The notes under the pieces are model-generated. The model saw only the letters and a program-made list of their open reading frames with translations, was not told where the DNA came from and ran no database searches. From Chloroflexota bacterium (lineage in GTDB: Bacteria; Chloroflexota; Chloroflexia; Thermomicrobiales; UBA6265): a DNA stretch of 5,835 nt. Both the position numbers and the translations under genes were made by a program. The stretch lies in the NCBI GenBank assembly GCA_019348515.1, contig JAHWJF010000246.1, forward strand, positions 1 to 5,835, given 5' to 3'. Of the stretch, positions 1 through 5,835 are shown piece by piece (within the stretch, counting starts at the first letter, position 1; the number at the start of each line of letters is the position of its first letter).

Positions 1-1357
1 CGCGCCGCGCGCAGCCGGGGCTGGAGCTCGGGTCGCCGCCGGAGTCCGCGCGGCGGGCGACGTAGGGCGCAAACCTGCCAAGCTCTTGCGCCGGGAGATA
101 ACCCAAGAGAGTGGTGCCGGCTTCATCGAACGTTGTCTGTTCGACCCGTCCCAACCGATGGAACCGGTCGACGAGCTCACTCTGGGCGAAGGGCGCCGTA
201 AGGGTCACCGGAACGAAGTCCGCATCTTCTTCCAACGCGATCTCGATCTGGGACAGAAGCCTGTCGAAACCAAGACCGTCCCGCGCCGAGATGGGAACCG
301 GGTTCACCGCCAGGGACGCGGCTGCACCCAGCCGCGCGAGCAGATCGTCCAGCGATGGCTCACCTGAACCATTCGGCGTCAGGCGATCGACCTTGTTGAG
401 CGCGGTCACGACTGGTTTGTCGTCGGCCCCCAGCTCCTCCAGCACGTCCATGACGGTCTGCATCTGCTCAGGTGCATTGGGGTGCGTCACGTCGACGACG
501 TGGAGAAGGACGGTGGCCTCATTGATCTCTTCGAGCGTGGCGCGGAACGCCGCGATCAAGAGGGTAGGCAGGTTGTTGATGAACCCGACAGTGTCGGTCA
601 TGAGCACTTCACGACCACTGGGAACCGCTCGCCGCCGGGTGGTGGGATCGAGGGTGGCGAAGAGCTTGTCCTCGGCCATGACCGTCGACCCGGTCAGCGT
701 GTTGAGCAGCGTGCTCTTGCCGGCGTTCGTGTACCCAACCAGGGCCACGACCGGGATCGGGACATCACGCCGGCGGTCCCGATAGTGCTGGCGGTGAGTA
801 TGGACGTCACTCAGCTCACGCTTGATGTGGACGATACGTTTGCCCAGCTCGCGGCGGTCGCTCTCGAGCTGGGTCTCGCCGGGACCCCGCAGTCCGACGC
901 CGCCGACGCCCTGCCGGGAAAGGTGGGTCCAGAGACCGGTCAGGCGTGGCAGCCGGTATTCGAGCTGAGCCAGCTCCACCTGAAGGCGCCCTTCATGGGT
1001 GGCCGCGCGGCGAGCGAAGACATCGAGAATGAGCCCAGTCCGGTCGATCACTTTCACGTCGAGCGCGCGCTCTAAGTTGCGCTGCTGAGCTGGAGTCAGG
1101 TCGTCGTCGACCAGGACCACGTCGTAGTTGAGGTCGTCACGGCGGGCCTTGATCTCCTCGAGCTTGCCCTTCCCGACATAGGTGCCGGCCAGGGGATGCG
1201 CGAGCTTCTGGGTCACCGAGCCGACGACTTCGACGTCGACCGTCTCGGCCAGTCGTGCCAGCTCTTCCAGGGAATCGGTCGCCGCCCAGTCCTGGTGCTG
1301 ACGTTCGACGGCAATCAGGAGCGCATGTTCGGCGGGGTTGCTGGTGGAATGCGGCAT
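1..1357 (-). CDS. hflX: GTPase HflX, ribosome-associated (3' end cut by window edge)
   Basis: HflX is a GTPase of the Obg-HflX group that binds the large ribosomal subunit and splits stalled or stress-arrested ribosomes in the cytoplasm. Reading leftward from ATG 1357-1355, 452 codons are open to the window edge. An N-terminal HflX domain is followed by the family's glycine-rich signature GGVGLRGPGET (residues 152-162). The G domain shows P-loop GYTNAGKST (208-216), G3 DTVGF (255-259), G4 NKVD (321-324) and G5 SAR (357-359). The ending GYLPAQELGRFAPYV (to about residue 433) is the usual HflX C-terminus. A Gly/Ser/Arg-rich tail continues off the edge, so the stop is not seen. A GAGGAGG ribosome-binding site (1378-1372) lies 14 nt before the ATG, which is rather far. 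The frame stays open upstream into the preceding gene, but no better ATG or GTG start was found there. It lies 92 bp after the oxidoreductase gene on the same strand. Family assignment is secure; only the exact start and end are uncertain. Confidence 0.95.
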   Translation of the reverse strand, partial: MPHSTSNPAEHALLIAVERQHQDWAATDSLEELARLAETVDVEVVGSVTQKLAHPLAGTYVGKGKLEEIKARRDDLNYDVVLVDDDLTPAQQRNLERALDVKVIDRTGLILDVFARRAATHEGRLQVELAQLEYRLPRLTGLWTHLSRQGVGGVGLRGPGETQLESDRRELGKRIVHIKRELSDVHTHRQHYRDRRRDVPIPVVALVGYTNAGKSTLLNTLTGSTVMAEDKLFATLDPTTRRRAVPSGREVLMTDTVGFINNLPTLLIAAFRATLEEINEATVLLHVVDVTHPNAPEQMQTVMDVLEELGADDKPVVTALNKVDRLTPNGSGEPSLDDLLARLGAAASLAVNPVPISARDGLGFDRLLSQIEIALEEDADFVPVTLTAPFAQSELVDRFHRLGRVEQTTFDEAGTTLLGYLPAQELGRFAPYVARRADSGGDPSSSPGCARR

Positions 1358-1449
1358 GCGATTGATGGGAGCCTCCTCGGGATCACGTCTAACAATGACG
1401 GACTCCCAATTGTACCGCCCAGGACCGAAGTCGCGAGGTCGACGATCGA

Positions 1450-2397
1450 TTATGTACCAGCGAGCTGACAGACGATCGGGGCCGCCATCTCGAGATCGGT
1501 GTCGCTCACCACGAAATATGAGAACCCCAAATTCTGCCGCTGCGCGAGAAGATTTTCAGCAATCCTATCGACCGTACCGATCAGAACCGCCGGCATGTCG
1601 AGCACTGTTTCCGGTGAGACGTTCCAACCTCGCGCCGCGGCGAACTGACGCGCCCCCGCGATGTGGTCGTTTGTGACGAGGATGTCGGGGAAAAGGCTGA
1701 GCTCGATCGACGCGAAACGATCTCCGGCCGCATCCCGAATCCAGGAAACCTTTTGCGCCAGGTGGGCGCTGCTCCGCCCGGCAATGCTGTCGATCTGCAC
1801 GCCGCTCGCGACCGAGGTGCTAAGCACGCTGATGATGTCTGCCTCCCGTCCGGCAAGGGAAAGCATTCGCTTGGCGCCCCCACCCAGGAGGAAAGGCGGG
1901 TGTGGAGCCTGTACTGGTTCCGGGAAGTTCTGCAGGTCCGTGACCTGATAATGCTCGCCGTGGAACGTGACCGGTTTACCGCTCAGCAATCCTTTGAGGA
2001 TCGCGACTGATTCTTCGAGTCGCGCAATTCGAGTGCCGGGTGAGTCGAACGGAATCCCGGTCTGTCGGTACTCCGCGGCCAGCCAACCGGCGCCAAGACC
2101 GAGCTCGACGCGTCCACCCGAGAACAGATCCAGTGTCGCGATCTCCTTGGCCAGCACGGCTGGATGGCGAAAATCGTTGTCGATGACGAGGGTGCCCAGG
2201 CGCAGCGACGTCGAATGAGCCGCAACCGTGGCGAGGGCGGTTAGCGGTGCAAGCTTCGGTCCAAAGGGCTCGGCGGCAAAGTGGTCACGGATGAGAACCG
2301 TCGCAAATCCCGCGCTTTCGGCACGCCGCACCGTCTCGCGCAGTGAGTGTTCGTCACGAACGGACTCCAGGACCACGCCAAATCTGAACGGATGCAC
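1450..2397 (-). CDS. LLM-class F420-dependent oxidoreductase, MSMEG_2516-like
   Basis: This is a 315-residue flavin/F420-type oxidoreductase of the bacterial luciferase-like monooxygenase superfamily, a cytoplasmic TIM barrel. It closely resembles the probable F420-dependent MSMEG_2516 family (TIGR03621), recalled from memory rather than searched. Visible landmarks are the first strand FRFGVVLE (residues 4-11), ATVLIRDHF (32-40), LRLGTLVIDNDFRHPAVLAKE (65-85, a near-diagnostic block), the SGGRVELGLGAGW loop (93-105), and PPFLLGGGAKRMLSLAGREADI (167-188). Length is normal for the family and no interruption is seen. The start is GTG 2397-2395, with GGAAGGG six bases upstream. The open frame continues a further 92 codons upstream, but that part overlaps the end of the neighbouring gene and has no family similarity, so it is excluded. 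It starts 31 bp after the lyase-like gene, so the two are probably co-transcribed. The substrate is unknown, and FMN use instead of F420 cannot be excluded. Confidence 0.9.
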   Translation of the reverse strand: MHPFRFGVVLESVRDEHSLRETVRRAESAGFATVLIRDHFAAEPFGPKLAPLTALATVAAHSTSLRLGTLVIDNDFRHPAVLAKEIATLDLFSGGRVELGLGAGWLAAEYRQTGIPFDSPGTRIARLEESVAILKGLLSGKPVTFHGEHYQVTDLQNFPEPVQAPHPPFLLGGGAKRMLSLAGREADIISVLSTSVASGVQIDSIAGRSSAHLAQKVSWIRDAAGDRFASIELSLFPDILVTNDHIAGARQFAAARGWNVSPETVLDMPAVLIGTVDRIAENLLAQRQNLGFSYFVVSDTDLEMAAPIVCQLAGT

Positions 2398-2428
2398 CGC
2401 TTTCCCTTCCGATGCGCGTCCTGCGCTA

Positions 2429-3871
2429 TCAGAAAGACGCGGCAGCCAGAAGTTCGTGAGTCCGGATCTCGAGATTCTCTTCGGCGAGAGCGATGCGGCG
2501 GCGCCTTTCCTCCAGCCAACGCTGGTCAGTCTCGAGCCGGCCGCGCTCGCCGGCGAGATATTCGCGGATGGCGGCCGGTGCGGGGCCACCCAGAACTGTT
2601 CGCTTCTCGATGAACCGCCGCGGAGCCAGGTAGGCGCCGAGCCGCTCGATCTCGATGCCGAGCTCGCGTCCAATGACGAGCAGCGCCGCGGAATCGATCA
2701 TGGCAGGGGTGATGGCGCTCGCCTCCAATCCCTCCTGGAGCGCCCGGGTAGAGGTCAGGGCAGCGATGTCGCGGGCAGAGGACGGATCGATGCCCTCCTC
2801 GGCCATGAAGAAATCGACGAGATCCCCCGACGTGATGAGAGAGTGGCCCGCGGTGCGGGCGAGCCACGCCCGGTTGATTTCGATGGGGCCGCTGATGATG
2901 GTGGCAAACGCCTCATTCGCGGCGGCCGCCCTGGAAAGTGCAGAGCCGGCAAGCCCCACCGCTCCATCCACCATCTCTCCCACCGGCCCATATGAGATAT
3001 CACTGGTCAGCGTCGTGATGGTTGCGGCGTCCGCTTCCACCCGCTTCGTCTCGGCCACGAGCCGCTCTAGAGTCGACGGCGGACGGAAGTGCGGAAGGTT
3101 GGCATCTGGTGGAGCAAGAAGCTCGTCCGCGAAGCGCAGCGAGTTAGGCTCGGTGCGGCGCCAGAGCATCAGCTCGCTCACGAGACGGCGTACGGGAGCG
3201 ACTGTCGCCGCCGCGATGTTTCCGGACGCGACGAGGTAATCGACGGCGGACAGCGCATCGAACGTGCTTTCGACCGGCCCCTCGCTGCCGAGGAGATCCG
3301 CGGTTTCGTCGCGATCGACAGGCAGACCCGGACCCGCCAACGCCGCGGAGCCGAGCGCCGAGTGATCGAGAACGTCGTACACGGCGCGGAGCATTCGCGC
3401 CGTGCGGCCCATCGGGGCGATAGTCCCGGTGAGGAAATGGGCGAAGTTGGTTGGTTGCAGCGGGCTGCTCCCGGACCACACCGGCAAAAGCGTAAAGACA
3501 TGGCCTTCCGCCAGGTCGAGCAGCGCCAATCGCGACGTCTCGATCGCGGCGGCAAGCGCTAGCACACGATCGCGCAGGATCAGTCGTTGGGCTGTGGCCG
3601 CGAGGTCGTGCCGAGCGCGGGCGATGCGAATGGCGCCTGTGGCCCCCGGGGCGACGAGGCTGTCGACGCGATCGTCGAACGCGGCGACCAGCGCGAGCGA
3701 ACCAGAGACATCAGGCGGAGTTCCCCGCCGGGCGCCGTCAATCGCGGTGAGAAGCGATGCCGCGATGGAATCGTCGACGATGTCGCTGTCACGCAGCATC
3801 ACCGCGTGAGCGGACAATCCGCGCCCGATCGCGTTCCAGATCGCGTCGCGCCAGGCATCGCCGGCGGTCAT
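2429..3871 (-). CDS. Argininosuccinate lyase-fold protein lacking canonical catalytic motifs
   Basis: The 480-residue protein belongs to the argininosuccinate lyase/fumarase superfamily by overall pattern. Matching blocks are ARARHDLAAT (residues 84-93, for SRNDQVAT), SPLQPTNFAHF (136-146, for the THLQPAQP region), GSAALAGPGLPVDRDETADLLG (174-195), ESTFDALSAVDY (201-212), SLITSGDLVDFF (344-355) and GGPAPAAIREYL (428-439). Key residues of active lyases are absent. The His of the TH-x-Q motif is Pro. The mobile GSSxMPxKxNP loop holding the catalytic Ser is replaced by APPDANLPHFRPPS (253-266). It is therefore unlikely to be a working argininosuccinate lyase. It may be a divergent enzyme of the same helical-bundle fold or a non-catalytic relative. 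A charged, coiled-coil-like tail occupies about 441-480. ATG 3871 is preferred over ATG 3904 because AGGAG lies six bases before it, while 3904 has no good site. It heads the leftward gene set. Function is unknown. Confidence 0.8.
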   Translation of the reverse strand: MTAGDAWRDAIWNAIGRGLSAHAVMLRDSDIVDDSIAASLLTAIDGARRGTPPDVSGSLALVAAFDDRVDSLVAPGATGAIRIARARHDLAATAQRLILRDRVLALAAAIETSRLALLDLAEGHVFTLLPVWSGSSPLQPTNFAHFLTGTIAPMGRTARMLRAVYDVLDHSALGSAALAGPGLPVDRDETADLLGSEGPVESTFDALSAVDYLVASGNIAAATVAPVRRLVSELMLWRRTEPNSLRFADELLAPPDANLPHFRPPSTLERLVAETKRVEADAATITTLTSDISYGPVGEMVDGAVGLAGSALSRAAAANEAFATIISGPIEINRAWLARTAGHSLITSGDLVDFFMAEEGIDPSSARDIAALTSTRALQEGLEASAITPAMIDSAALLVIGRELGIEIERLGAYLAPRRFIEKRTVLGGPAPAAIREYLAGERGRLETDQRWLEERRRRIALAEENLEIRTHELLAAASF

Positions 3872-3928
3872 CTCGCGCTCCTGATTCGTGCGTCTGTTGC
3901 CCATGCCGGCGGTCCGTGTCGTGGTAGG

Positions 3929-3937
3929 AGTCTAGCA
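3929..3937 (-). promoter_or_regulatory. Possible extended -10 of the leftward gene set
   Basis: On the minus strand the sequence TGCTAGACT fits an extended -10 element (TGnTAnnnT). No good -35 hexamer is visible at 16-18 bp. Transcription would begin near 3922, giving a leader of about 50 nt before ATG 3871. The position suits the lyase-like gene, but the match is short and could be chance. Confidence 0.25.
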
Positions 3938-4229
3938 GTGGGTGCCAACCAAGAGGTGAGGGCGTTGCCGGGGATTCCATCATCTGCACCCTTTCGGCAG
4001 GCGCATGGAGTGCAGGGAGCTGGGCCAGCTGGTTGTCGGCTACCGGTGACCCGTTGCTCCTCCGAGAGAGATGTGGACCGATTGGGCGTAGGGTGGCACG
4101 CCGTCATCGGAGCGAGGCAGAAGAGGCATTTTTCAACGCGTTGCACGATTACTACGGCAGCACTTAGCTTCACCGGGGTTCAAACCTTGGCAAATCGCGT
4201 CGCCTACTGCACAAGCTTGAGCAATTTCT

Positions 4230-4247
4230 CGAGGGTGAAACACCTCG
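4230..4247. repeat. Short hairpin with three-base AAA loop
   Basis: CGAGGGTG (4230-4237) and CACCTCG (4241-4247) can pair over seven base pairs with one bulged G around an AAA loop. No T-run follows on either strand, so it is not a typical intrinsic terminator. It may be an operator half-pair, an RNA hairpin, or chance. Confidence 0.3.
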
Positions 4248-4290
4248 CTCGTAGGTCAGTTCCCCACAAGTGCGGCTGTAGTAACGATTA

Positions 4291-4329
4291 CCGGAAGAAC
4301 AACCACAAGATCGCACCAGGTTCTTCCGG
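4291..4329. repeat. Perfect 10-bp inverted repeat, 19-nt spacer
   Basis: CCGGAAGAAC (4291-4300) is exactly complementary to GTTCTTCCGG (4320-4329) across a 19-nt spacer. The right arm is followed by ATAACTGG, not a T-run, so intrinsic termination is unlikely. A bipartite protein-binding site or an RNA stem-loop upstream of sodC is possible. The pairing is directly visible; any function is inferred. Confidence 0.5.
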
Positions 4330-4369
4330 ATAACTGGTTACTTCGCTTGAGTCATAGGAATGATCACCT

Positions 4370-4457
4370 GATTCCGCCTGTCGTTCCGAGGTGGTCGGAT
4401 AACTCGCGGTGTCCGGAGGCGGAATCGACGGACTCTTAGGTCGCGCCGATTCCGTCT
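4370..4457. repeat. Three-copy GATTCCG(C/T)CT element in alternating orientation
   Basis: GATTCCGCCT (4370-4379) is perfectly complementary to AGGCGGAATC (4417-4426). The latter, extended to AGGCGGAATCG (4417-4427), also pairs with CGATTCCGTCT (4447-4457) over 11 positions with a single G-T wobble. The middle copy can therefore pair with either outer copy, and the two stems exclude each other. The right-hand pair encloses the candidate sodC promoter and its right arm overlaps the -10 region. The arrangement could be a multi-site operator or a switchable leader stem. Confidence 0.5.
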
Positions 4458-4458
4458 A
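4430..4458 (+). promoter_or_regulatory. Candidate ECF-sigma-type promoter upstream of sodC
   Basis: GGACTC (4430-4435) and CGTCTA (4453-4458) are separated by 17 bp. This resembles the GGAAC-N16/17-CGTC pattern of extracytoplasmic-function sigma factor promoters. Transcription would begin about 100 nt before the sodC start. An exported superoxide dismutase is a plausible envelope or oxidative stress target, but the match is short and the host's sigma factors are unknown. Confidence 0.3.
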
Positions 4459-4565
4459 GTCCGGCATGGATCGTGCGGGGTCGGGTCGAGCGATCGCCGG
4501 TCGGGCGAGACCCGCCCCTCCAGTCAGGTGGGCCAGCGTCGTCGCAGCACGGAAAGGAGTCTCGT

Positions 4566-5189
4566 ATGCTACAGCCCAATGTCCCCAGGCTCGCCCTTGC
4601 GGCAGCGATGGTCGTGGTTGGCCTCGCCGGCGCCGGGGGCGCGGCCCTCGCTCAGGAGGCCTCCCCACTGGCGGGGACGCCCGTCTCTGCAGGGCAGGGG
4701 GTAGACGCCACCCTGCGCGACGCCGAAGGGAACGATGTCGGGTACGCGGCGCTTACCGAGGTCGCCGGGGGCGAGGTCCAGATCAACGTCTACGTCGAGC
4801 CCGGCACGCTGGAGCCCGGCGAGCATGGCATCCACCTCCACGAAACGGGGGTCTGCGACGCCGAGGGCGACGAGCCCTTCACCTCGGCGGGCGGCCACTA
4901 CAACCCGATGGGAGCTTCGCACGGCGGGCCGGACGACGAGGAGGCGCATGCCGGCGACCTCGGCAACATCGCCACCGGGGAGGACGGCGACGCTTCGGCG
5001 GTCATCACGAGCGACCGTTTCTCGCTGGCCGAGTTGAATGACGCCGATGGCAGCGCACTGGTCATCCACGCCGAGCGCGACGACCTGGAGACCGATCCGG
5101 GCGGCGACAGCGGCAGGCGCGTCGTCTGCGGCGTCGTCTTCGCCCCGCACGGCGCGGGAACGCCGGTGGCGGCCACCCCGGCCCCGTAG
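4566..5189 (+). CDS. sodC: Cu,Zn superoxide dismutase, exported
   Basis: This enzyme converts superoxide to oxygen and hydrogen peroxide outside the cytoplasmic membrane. It is 207 residues long. A Sec-type signal peptide has a hydrophobic core at about 8-27 and a probable cut after ALA (residues 27-29); there is no lipobox Cys. All metal ligands are visible: copper H90, H92, H168; bridging H111; zinc H119, H128, D131. The spacings 111-119-128-131-168 equal those of classical enzymes (63-71-80-83-120). C97 and C188 would form the conserved disulfide, and R185, three residues before C188, matches the substrate-guiding Arg. Thr/Pro/Ala-rich segments flank the fold (residues 31-44 and 195-207), both containing AGTPV. 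ATG 4566 is chosen because AAAGGAG sits six bases upstream and the signal peptide begins there; the frame is open further upstream without signal character. It appears monocistronic. Confidence 0.95.
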   Translation: MLQPNVPRLALAAAMVVVGLAGAGGAALAQEASPLAGTPVSAGQGVDATLRDAEGNDVGYAALTEVAGGEVQINVYVEPGTLEPGEHGIHLHETGVCDAEGDEPFTSAGGHYNPMGASHGGPDDEEAHAGDLGNIATGEDGDASAVITSDRFSLAELNDADGSALVIHAERDDLETDPGGDSGRRVVCGVVFAPHGAGTPVAATPAP

Positions 5190-5206
5190 CGCGTGGCGGA
5201 GGGGCA

Positions 5207-5222
5207 GCCCGCCCCTGCGGGC
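5207..5222 (+). terminator. GC-rich hairpin just after sodC, possible terminator
   Basis: GCCCGC (5207-5212) pairs perfectly with GCGGGC (5217-5222) around a CCCT loop, 17 bp beyond the sodC stop. An alternative overlapping stem, AGGGGC (5200-5205) with GCCCCT (5211-5216), is also possible. No T-run follows, so a standard intrinsic terminator is not shown. The position suggests transcript end formation or 3' end protection. Confidence 0.35.
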
Positions 5223-5297
5223 GTCGGCTATTGAAATCTGACAGTTGGCCACAGTAGTCAGTCGGCTCGGCTGGTCGACCATCCAGGTTGCCGTCCT

Positions 5298-5323
5298 CGA
5301 GGCGGAGCGCCAGTGCCGCCTCG
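5298..5323. repeat. Perfect 8-bp GC-rich inverted repeat
   Basis: CGAGGCGG (5298-5305) is exactly complementary to CCGCCTCG (5316-5323) with a 10-nt loop. No T-run follows on either strand. In GC-rich DNA such a stem may arise by chance, but it lies in an otherwise featureless stretch. Confidence 0.35.
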
Positions 5324-5573
5324 CCAGGCAGCGTGGGGTGGAGAGATGGGCGCGGTCGATGCAATGCCGACGTCCGCCTCACGTTCCTTCCGCAACTAGC
5401 TCCCTGCCTCGTGTCGGCGACCATACCCTCGTTGAGGTCGCACCGACTCGTGCCGCTTTTCCCCCCACGATGTCGCCTGAGAGTGCACAAGGGTCCGGGT
5501 ACGTAGGGATGACCCGTATCCATTCAGATGGTCCAGGTCCGGACAGGGTAGTCGTTGAGATGGGATGATGTGG

Positions 5574-5603
5574 TTGACCCTTTTTCTGCCCGCGACGTAG
5601 CAT
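5574..5603 (+). promoter_or_regulatory. Possible sigma-70-type promoter of the last gene
   Basis: TTGACC (5574-5579) is a five-of-six match to the -35 consensus. TAGCAT (5598-5603) matches four of six positions of the -10 consensus after an 18-bp spacer. Transcription would start near 5610, leaving a leader of about 80 nt before ATG 5690. Confidence 0.35.
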
Positions 5604-5689
5604 CACCAAGTAGGCCCTTGCCTAGGGCCCGCCTTGCACGTTCATAGTTGACGATCCCGCGCGTTCCCGACGAAAGGTCATTTATCACC

Positions 5690-5835
5690 ATGATTCCCGA
5701 GCAGTTCCCCGGTCGCGGCAAGGTCGCGGCGCTCAAGACGCGGCCAGAGACGGTTCTTTCCGATGTCCGCGAGGTGATGCATCTCGCTGGTTATCAGGAT
5801 GCGTTGCCCGCCGACCACGACACCATCTTGAAGAT
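5690..5835 (+). CDS. Probable DUF362-type protein, N-terminal fragment
   Basis: Forty-eight codons are open from ATG 5690 to the right edge, so only the N-terminus is seen. The protein begins MIPEQFPGRGKVAALKT and contains a stretch around residues 20-48 with VLSDVREVMHLAGY and, near the edge, DTILK. This resembles the opening of DUF362 domain proteins, some of which carry iron-sulfur clusters, as I recall them from Chloroflexota genomes. The diagnostic part lies beyond the window, so this family call is tentative. An AAAGG site (5673-5677) lies 12 nt before the ATG, somewhat far. An in-frame TAG at 5645-5647 leaves little room for a longer form. It follows sodC by 500 bp and probably has its own promoter. 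That it is a real gene is considerably surer than its family. Confidence 0.55.
   Translation, partial: MIPEQFPGRGKVAALKTRPETVLSDVREVMHLAGYQDALPADHDTILK

Larger units (their letters stand above)
3872..4565. other. Divergent intergenic region without a supported gene
   Basis: About 690 bp separate the leftward lyase-like gene from the rightward sodC gene. An open plus-strand frame reaching 4333 begins opposite the lyase-like gene and has no recognisable domain or credible ribosome-binding site, so it is not called. The stretch from about 4120 to 4460 appears less GC-rich than the flanking genes by eye and carries several inverted repeats, listed separately. The left half (3940-4200) shows no convincing element. 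The region must contain the control sequences of both divergent units. Confidence 0.7.
5190..5689. other. Long intergenic region between sodC and the next gene
   Basis: About 500 bp hold no gene I can support. Open frames exist on both strands (plus 5245-5568, minus 5062-5523), but their translations show no recognisable domain and no convincing ribosome-binding site. The minus frame overlaps the sodC coding region. Two hairpins and a possible promoter for the downstream gene are listed separately. A decayed gene or a small RNA cannot be ruled out by reading alone. Confidence 0.6.

Noticed and set aside
1409..1414. TACAAT on the minus strand as a -10 box for hflX
   Set aside because: It is a good hexamer in the right place, but no -35 element is found 16-18 bp upstream and there is no extended TGn. 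A separate hflX promoter remains possible but unsupported.
2398..2673. 92-codon upstream extension of the F420-type oxidoreductase frame
   Set aside because: It overlaps the 3' end of the lyase-like gene in another frame and shows no family similarity. The GTG at 2397 has a good ribosome-binding site directly before the first conserved strand.
4090..4103. AGGGTGGCACGCCG resembles the T-box consensus AGGGTGGNACCGCG
   Set aside because: The last six bases differ from the consensus order. The segment falls in a simple local hairpin (GGCGT 4085-4089 with ACGCC 4098-4102). No aminoacyl-tRNA synthetase or amino acid gene follows; the next plus-strand gene is sodC, over 450 bp away.
4174..4195. GGTTCAAACC resembling a tRNA T-loop
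   Set aside because: The flanking bases give a poor T-stem with a mismatch and two wobbles. No acceptor, D or anticodon stems could be built around it.
3587..4333. 248-codon plus-strand open frame
   Set aside because: Its first 285 bases lie opposite the lyase-like gene. The translation has no recognisable domain and no good ribosome-binding site.
4473..4565. N-terminal extension of the SodC frame by 31 codons
   Set aside because: It would bury the signal peptide inside the protein. ATG 4566 has AAAGGAG at ideal spacing.
4569..5282. Long minus-strand open frame opposite sodC
   Set aside because: It is an antisense shadow of a GC-rich gene. The plus-strand translation carries a complete set of SodC ligands.
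5062..5568. Open frames on both strands downstream of sodC (minus 5062-5523, plus 5245-5568)
   Set aside because: No recognisable domain, no convincing start signals, and the minus frame runs into the sodC coding region.

Overview
The window is GC-rich and packed with bacterial genes. The best guess at the source is a Chloroflexota bacterium of the Thermomicrobia type. This is inferred from an F420-type luciferase-like oxidoreductase, a probable DUF362 protein, and an exported protein with Thr-Pro-Val-Ala tails of a kind I associate with that group. No rRNA, tRNA or other phylogenetic marker is present to settle it.

Left part (1-3871, minus strand): three genes read leftward. The first is a 480-residue protein of the argininosuccinate lyase/fumarase fold whose catalytic signature segments are missing (3871-2429). 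After 31 bp comes an F420-dependent luciferase-like oxidoreductase of the MSMEG_2516 type (2397-1450). After 92 bp comes the ribosome-associated GTPase HflX (1357 to beyond the left edge). The first two look like one transcription unit. HflX may be read through or may have its own promoter.

Middle (3872-4565): about 690 bp without a convincing gene, between divergent transcription units. Its right half is rich in inverted repeats. Three copies of a GATTCCG(C/T)CT element, in alternating orientation, lie around a possible ECF-type promoter about 100 bp upstream of the next gene.

Right part (plus strand): sodC encodes an exported Cu,Zn superoxide dismutase (4566-5189) with every metal ligand present. 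About 500 bp of apparently non-coding sequence follows, with two GC-rich hairpins. The last gene begins at 5690, runs off the right edge, and looks like the N-terminus of a DUF362-type protein.

No mobile element, CRISPR array, phage gene or RNA gene could be supported. The observations most worth following are the catalytically rewired lyase-fold protein coupled to an F420-type oxidoreductase, and the repeat cluster upstream of sodC.
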